From the NCBI GenBank assembly GCA_020832495.1, contig JAFIEP010000045.1, positions 1 to 36,205 on the forward strand: a stretch of 36,205 nt of DNA. Reading direction: 5' to 3'. The stretch's first letter is position 1. Each line of letters starts with the position of its first letter. The stretch is from Acidimicrobiia bacterium. Its GTDB lineage: Bacteria > Actinomycetota > Acidimicrobiia > Acidimicrobiales > Acidimicrobilacustridaceae. Below the pieces are notes generated by a model. That model saw only the letters and a program-made list of their open reading frames with translations. It was not told the origin of the DNA and did not search any database. Position numbers and translations under genes: made by a program. Of this stretch, positions 32,448 to 36,205 are shown in pieces.

Positions 32448-34948
32448 GTGAGAGTATGTGGAACCGACTCGGCAAGCGATTGTAGTATCCCTGGCGGTTC
32501 CCGCTTTATTCGGTCTCGGTTCCCGACAACCACGAGTTGATAACGTGCACGGGTGAGGGCAACATTGACACGGTTTAGGCTCCGCGTGAAAGGCGTGGTG
32601 CGCGGTAGGGCAATCGACAGAAAGACCAGATCCGCTTCCTGCCCTTGGAACCCGTCGACCGTGCACAGGTCCACTTGGACCTGCTCGCTCACTTCGCCGA
32701 GGCTGAAGTACCGGGTGGCGGTGTATTGGCCCGTGATCTTGCGCAGCTTGTCCCTGATGAGGCGCTCTTGGTCTCGGTAGAAGCAGAGGATCGCAACCGA
32801 CCATGATGCGGTGCGCTCCTGCCGACGCTGTGGTTTGACTGCCCAGTCTCGAAAGCATTGCAGTTCCTCGACTACGCAGTCTGCTTCGGCGCTGCTGGCG
32901 TTGCTGCCCATTTGCTGCTTGCTCCTGACATCGATCCAGGTGCAGCGGTGCGAATAGCGGCCGTAGCTCCACGCCCGGTCTCGTTCGAGACCCGGCGCGT
33001 CTCTCAACGCCCGCCCGTCGTAGATGTGCTGGCGGGGAAACGCCGAGATCTCAGGGTGCATTCGGTACTGGAATCCCAACGCTTCCTGGCGCTGTTCGAG
33101 AGCAGCCTCTGGCATCCCGTCGGTAAGGGCCGTACGCGTATCGCTGCGCCTGACCACACCGAACCCCGATTGGAGGCTCTCCAGGATGGATGGCATGGCC
33201 ATGCTTTCCAGTCGCTCGACGACCAGCCGCAGCCTCGCGTCGTCATCAGTTGCCTGGGGAAGGAGACACTCCAGATCTCGGTCGAAGCGGTCTCGATCCC
33301 GACTCGTGGGGAGCAGACGTTGTTGGAAGCGCGTCGAAAGCCTCCAGGCAACCTGTTTGGCCCAGTCGGCTGGCGCTTCTGGATCCAACTGCCTATCACG
33401 CACGAGGATGTCGGCTGGCAGGGCGCTGCGGAGGCTGGAAAACGATGGTGTAGAAGCGACGACGACGCCCTCGGCGTTACTGCAGTCCTCGTCGACCTCT
33501 GTGTAAGACACCGGAATGCCGAGGGCGTTGGCTCGCTCTACATAGGCGACCATATCCGGGTTCGTCTCGCTCAGAACAACAGCCTTGAGCTTCCCGCGAT
33601 GCTTCAGACTGAGCATGTCGAGCCCAACTTGCGCGGCGAGGGGGGCAGTCCGAACGGCTGGCTCGAGCGCGGAACAGAGTTCCTCCTCATCGACGTTCGG
33701 CGACAGCTGCCGAACATCGCCCGCAAGAATCCACCGCTTGGCGAGTATGCCTGGAACGAGGAACTCTTGGAGCGTCGTCTTGCTCGCCTCATCGACGATC
33801 AAGGCGTCGAAGAGCGGCGCCCCAGGCCGGGCTGACTTGATATCAGGGTGCTGCAGCACGCCGATGGTAGTTCCTGCGACAACGTTTGCCAAGTCCAGTA
33901 CCAAACGCTGAACTGCCTGATCATCCTTCCGTTCCAACAAGCTGCGCAGGGTCTCCTGTGCGAGAGTCGGGCTGTCGACTGATGCGAGATGGTCAACAAG
34001 ATGGCGCTTCTCCGTTTCCACCCGAGTCTCCAGGCGGAGATGGCGCACCCGGGCGGAGCACTTTTCGCGATCCCCGATGCGGACCGCCAGGATGTGGTCG
34101 GCGTATGTGCTGCGGTGGTCGGTCAGTCGCTCGAGGACGTTGTCAACAGCAACGTGGGTCGAGCCGCAGAGCATGACCCGCTTTCCCTTCAGCACGAGTT
34201 GGACGATGAGTTCACATATCGTGGTTGTCTTTCCAGAGCCTGGCGGGCCTTCCAGCAAGGCGAAGTCAGGCGTTGCCAGGGCCTTGCGAACGAATCGCCG
34301 CTGTTCGTTCACGCCCGGTCGATCAGCATCGGTGAGGACCTGCCACGCGACCGGATCGCTGCTGGGGACATCGGGCCACTGGTCCGACCCTTGTCGCTGG
34401 ACGAGGCGGAGGAGTGGACGATGGTCCGGTTGGGGCTGGTTCTGCAGGGTGCGAAGGGCCGCGATCTGGCGCTCTACGACATAGGTGTTCGGCCGAACCT
34501 CCAGCAACTCGCTCGTGGGCATAGACTCGAGGAGCAGGAGTTGCTGTTGTTGCGCACGGTGGAGCACCTGAATCGCCCGTCCTCGGCCTCTTCTCAGCTC
34601 ACCACTCGTGGCGTCTGGTCCTGGGACCTCGTGCACGCGATTTGTGAAGCTGTCGAAGAATGCATCGAACAAACGGAGATCGGATTCAGATCCACCATTG
34701 GGCTCCAGCAACTGCACCCATAGTTCCTCGCCAATTGCTTGGCGAAGCGTGCGAGCAGTTGCGAAAGCGTCCTGGCTCGGAATGCGCCATTCAGCTTGAG
34801 CGACGCTCTCCGGCCGTTCCAAGTACCGCTTTGCCGCAGCCAGATGGTCATAGACCGCCTTGAGTCCGCGATTCGAGTCGTACATCGCGTCCAGGACATC
34901 GCCGTCGAAGCCCAGGGCGGAGTACCGGATATAGGTGGCTTCGTTCAT
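32429..34948 (-). CDS. UPF1-like SF1 helicase (COG1112 type)
   Basis: An 839-residue helicase starting at ATG 34948. Motifs in order: Walker A GPPGSGKT (234-241) after a FALLE lead-in; STHVAVDNVLERL (Ia, about 263-275); DEAS (II, 386-389) in LIVDEASK; AGDVRQLSPN (III, 409-418); FQYRMHPEIS (IV region, 626-635); DGFQGQEADLVFLS (V, 765-778); and VNVALTRAR (VI, 794-802). This is the UPF1/DNA2-like superfamily 1B set, the COG1112 group found in several phage-defence systems. The N-terminal 220 residues are helical with no recognised domain; no kinase or nuclease domain is fused. The ATG overlaps the stop of the W-repeat gene (ATGA), and the end overlaps the next gene. All catalytic residues look intact. 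Confidence 0.9.
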   Translation of the reverse strand: MNEATYIRYSALGFDGDVLDAMYDSNRGLKAVYDHLAAAKRYLERPESVAQAEWRIPSQDAFATARTLRQAIGEELWVQLLEPNGGSESDLRLFDAFFDSFTNRVHEVPGPDATSGELRRGRGRAIQVLHRAQQQQLLLLESMPTSELLEVRPNTYVVERQIAALRTLQNQPQPDHRPLLRLVQRQGSDQWPDVPSSDPVAWQVLTDADRPGVNEQRRFVRKALATPDFALLEGPPGSGKTTTICELIVQLVLKGKRVMLCGSTHVAVDNVLERLTDHRSTYADHILAVRIGDREKCSARVRHLRLETRVETEKRHLVDHLASVDSPTLAQETLRSLLERKDDQAVQRLVLDLANVVAGTTIGVLQHPDIKSARPGAPLFDALIVDEASKTTLQEFLVPGILAKRWILAGDVRQLSPNVDEEELCSALEPAVRTAPLAAQVGLDMLSLKHRGKLKAVVLSETNPDMVAYVERANALGIPVSYTEVDEDCSNAEGVVVASTPSFSSLRSALPADILVRDRQLDPEAPADWAKQVAWRLSTRFQQRLLPTSRDRDRFDRDLECLLPQATDDDARLRLVVERLESMAMPSILESLQSGFGVVRRSDTRTALTDGMPEAALEQRQEALGFQYRMHPEISAFPRQHIYDGRALRDAPGLERDRAWSYGRYSHRCTWIDVRSKQQMGSNASSAEADCVVEELQCFRDWAVKPQRRQERTASWSVAILCFYRDQERLIRDKLRKITGQYTATRYFSLGEVSEQVQVDLCTVDGFQGQEADLVFLSIALPRTTPFTRSLNRVNVALTRARYQLVVVGNRDRIKREPPGILQSLAESVPHTLTWSPTK

Positions 34949-36081
34949 GTGGCACCTGCAGGCTTGAGCAGCAGGAATTCGGTTGGACTACGACTCGCCT
35001 CCACTGCGATTGCTGTTGTGGATCCGTCACCCACGACACTCCAGCCTGTGGCGGGGGCATACTCGCCGTCTGGACCAGGCAGACCGCGACCGTCACCGAC
35101 GTGGTCCTCAAGCGCGTTCCACAGGTGTAGCTTCTCGTGGCCCCGCACGAACCGCGCACCAGGTACCGCACGAATCGCGGCAGCGGTGAGGTGGGGCCAG
35201 CCATGATGAACACGCACCTCCTTCTCCCCGGCTTTTGCGGCCGCACTCACCACTTGCGCCACCCGGGTAACCACTGCCTGGGGGGGTAGACCGCAAACCA
35301 CCACGGTGGGTGTATCGTCGTCGAGTTCGAGACCAGCGTGCTGAATTGCCTGCCTCCGCAGCGCGCGTTGGAGTTGCTCGCTCGGATACTCGCTCTGAAG
35401 TTCGCGGTAACTATCGTGGGAAAGCCCTATCGAGGTCAGCACACCGGCTCGAGTAGGATCAACGATGCCAGCGGCTCCCCAACCTGCAGCAGTCGCTGGC
35501 CCGAAGCCGCCCCTAGCCCAAGCGTCGGCGTCTGCTGGGGTGGGAACCGGATCTGCTCCCCCGTCCCGAACTCGAAACGAGGAGAGAGCAATGTGCCACT
35601 GGTGCGCCGAGTCGACCCCATACCCCGCCTCGGCCCACATACTGGCACCGCGCTGGTCAAAGCTAAGTTGTTTCCACACTGATGCTGTCTCTGCATCAAA
35701 CCCTGCCAACTCCCATTTCCGAGCCTCGTGAGCGTCGGCTACCCCACCGTTTCGCCAGGCAACTGCGGTGTCTAGCTCAGCGGTGAACTGGTGCCAATCC
35801 CACGCGTCGTTCAAGTCGACAGCAAGGCTCCCCGCCCATCGGAGGGCGACGCCCGCCTCCCAACGGCGCCGCCACGACAGAACTGACTTGAGATCCACAA
35901 CGCCCAGGAGGATCCAGTCGGAGTACTCGTCCAGTGTGATGCCCTCGCGGAGAAATTGACGTGCCAGCTTTGGATTGTGCACGCCGAGGTCCTTCCACCT
36001 TGCAGCGCCTGAGGGTTCATCCGACGTGATCTGCGCCCAAAAGCTGGCGCGGCTCGGCGTCGATTCCAGACCTCCTGACAT
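34945..36081 (-). CDS. W-repeat protein, first gene of the helicase-PLD operon
   Basis: A 378-residue protein starting at ATG 36081. From about residue 28 to 225 it is a chain of about thirteen short helical repeats, mostly 13 residues, each opening with Trp: WRNGGVADAHEARK, WELAGFDAETASV, WKQLSFDQRGASM, WAEAGYGVDSAHQ, WARGGFGPATAAG, WGAAGIVDP. The C-terminal 140 residues (VVVCGLPPQAVVTRV, KEVRVHHGWPHLT, GARFVRGHEKLHLWN) are an unrecognised alpha/beta domain. The same repeat occurs in the proteins at 7804 and 21037. As the operon's first gene and the only one without an enzymatic fold, it is a candidate sensor or scaffold (inference). No ribosome site is obvious. Confidence 0.75.
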   Translation of the reverse strand: MSGGLESTPSRASFWAQITSDEPSGAARWKDLGVHNPKLARQFLREGITLDEYSDWILLGVVDLKSVLSWRRRWEAGVALRWAGSLAVDLNDAWDWHQFTAELDTAVAWRNGGVADAHEARKWELAGFDAETASVWKQLSFDQRGASMWAEAGYGVDSAHQWHIALSSFRVRDGGADPVPTPADADAWARGGFGPATAAGWGAAGIVDPTRAGVLTSIGLSHDSYRELQSEYPSEQLQRALRRQAIQHAGLELDDDTPTVVVCGLPPQAVVTRVAQVVSAAAKAGEKEVRVHHGWPHLTAAAIRAVPGARFVRGHEKLHLWNALEDHVGDGRGLPGPDGEYAPATGWSVVGDGSTTAIAVEASRSPTEFLLLKPAGAT

Positions 36082-36137
36082 AGCGGTGTGAATGTGGTCG
36101 TTGAGCAGGGGGTATCCGCCGGTTCGCGTCCTAGCTA

Positions 36138-36146
36138 TGAGATAAT
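36138..36146 (+). promoter_or_regulatory. Extended -10 promoter of the edge gene
   Basis: TGA-GATAAT fits the extended -10 form (TGn then a -10 box), 37 bases before the ATG at 36184. No good -35 is seen, as usual for extended -10 promoters. It sits in the divergent gap with the helicase-PLD operon. Confidence 0.45.
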
Positions 36147-36183
36147 CCTTTCGGATGAATGCGCGGCTTGAGGGGGACAGTTG

Positions 36184-36205
36184 ATGGCGCTGGCAGCGAG
36201 CAGAC
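36184..36205 (+). CDS. Start of a gene cut by the window edge
   Basis: ATG 36184 follows GAGGGGG by a suitable distance, and seven codons (MALAASR) are open to the edge. It is divergent from the helicase-PLD operon. Nothing can be said about the product. Confidence 0.4.

Noticed and set aside
1-36205. tRNA or rRNA genes, CRISPR arrays, insertion sequences, integrase genes
   Set aside because: I looked for tRNA-like cloverleaf ends, regularly spaced repeats, transposase or recombinase motifs and found none. Short tRNAs could still be missed by eye.

Overview
The window is high-GC DNA with the codon bias of Actinomycetota: long open shadow frames, GTG and TTG starts, several -10 boxes 6-7 nt before a start codon (leaderless genes), and families I associate with actinobacteria such as DUF6308. 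I would guess Acidimicrobiia or a relative, but no rRNA, tRNA or ribosomal protein gene is present to settle that. About 30 genes are supported. Most are accessory: nucleases, helicase, methylase-like protein, Schlafen-type ATPase, ADP-ribosylglycohydrolase, phosphatases and orphan hypotheticals. This reads as a genomic island or large plasmid segment rich in defence-type genes.

Layout. 0-4 kb: a broken dehydrogenase fragment, an AlbA_2/Schlafen-type ATPase-regulator (minus strand), a divergent ADP-ribosylglycohydrolase fused to a dual-specificity phosphatase, and a second partial copy of the start of the AlbA_2 gene. 4-7.6 kb: a three-domain fusion (DnaN-clamp-like, YbjN/T3SS-chaperone-like, DUF3293), then a minus-strand operon of an unknown protein, a stand-alone phosphatase and a very basic protein. 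7.8-11 kb: an N6-adenine methylase-like protein with a degenerate catalytic motif, and a beta-rich orphan. 11.3-13 kb: a minus-strand operon (short protein with a clamp-motif-like tail, LRV/HEAT-like repeat protein, ParB-like protein). 13.1-18.7 kb: a PGN_0703-type nuclease followed by sbcD-sbcC. 19-20.3 kb: small Cys-rich, membrane and orphan proteins. 20.3-25.9 kb: minus-strand hypotheticals including an HTH regulator coupled to a frameshifted repeat protein and two tandem DUF6308 paralogues. 26.1-29.4 kb: an EVE-HNH endonuclease, a chaperone-like protein and a two-gene membrane operon. 29.8-36.1 kb: a tightly overlapping four-gene minus-strand operon (repeat protein, UPF1/COG1112-type SF1 helicase, unknown protein with a predicted winged helix, PLD nuclease).

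Two signals tie separate loci together. First, a 13-residue tryptophan repeat (roughly W-x2-A-G-[FILY]-x3-E-A-x2) occurs in three otherwise unrelated proteins: the N-terminus of the methylase-like protein, the frameshifted protein at 21-22 kb, and the first gene of the helicase-PLD operon. Second, a 17-bp inverted repeat (GYGTYG-N5-CRACRC) lies upstream of at least four transcription units, with paired changes in both arms, which suggests a shared repressor.

The best candidate for an undescribed system is the four-gene helicase-PLD operon. It shares the COG1112 helicase plus PLD nuclease core reported for Mokosh defence systems, but a W-repeat protein and a winged-helix-like protein accompany that core and no kinase domain is seen. 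All family assignments were made by eye from motifs. No database search was run.
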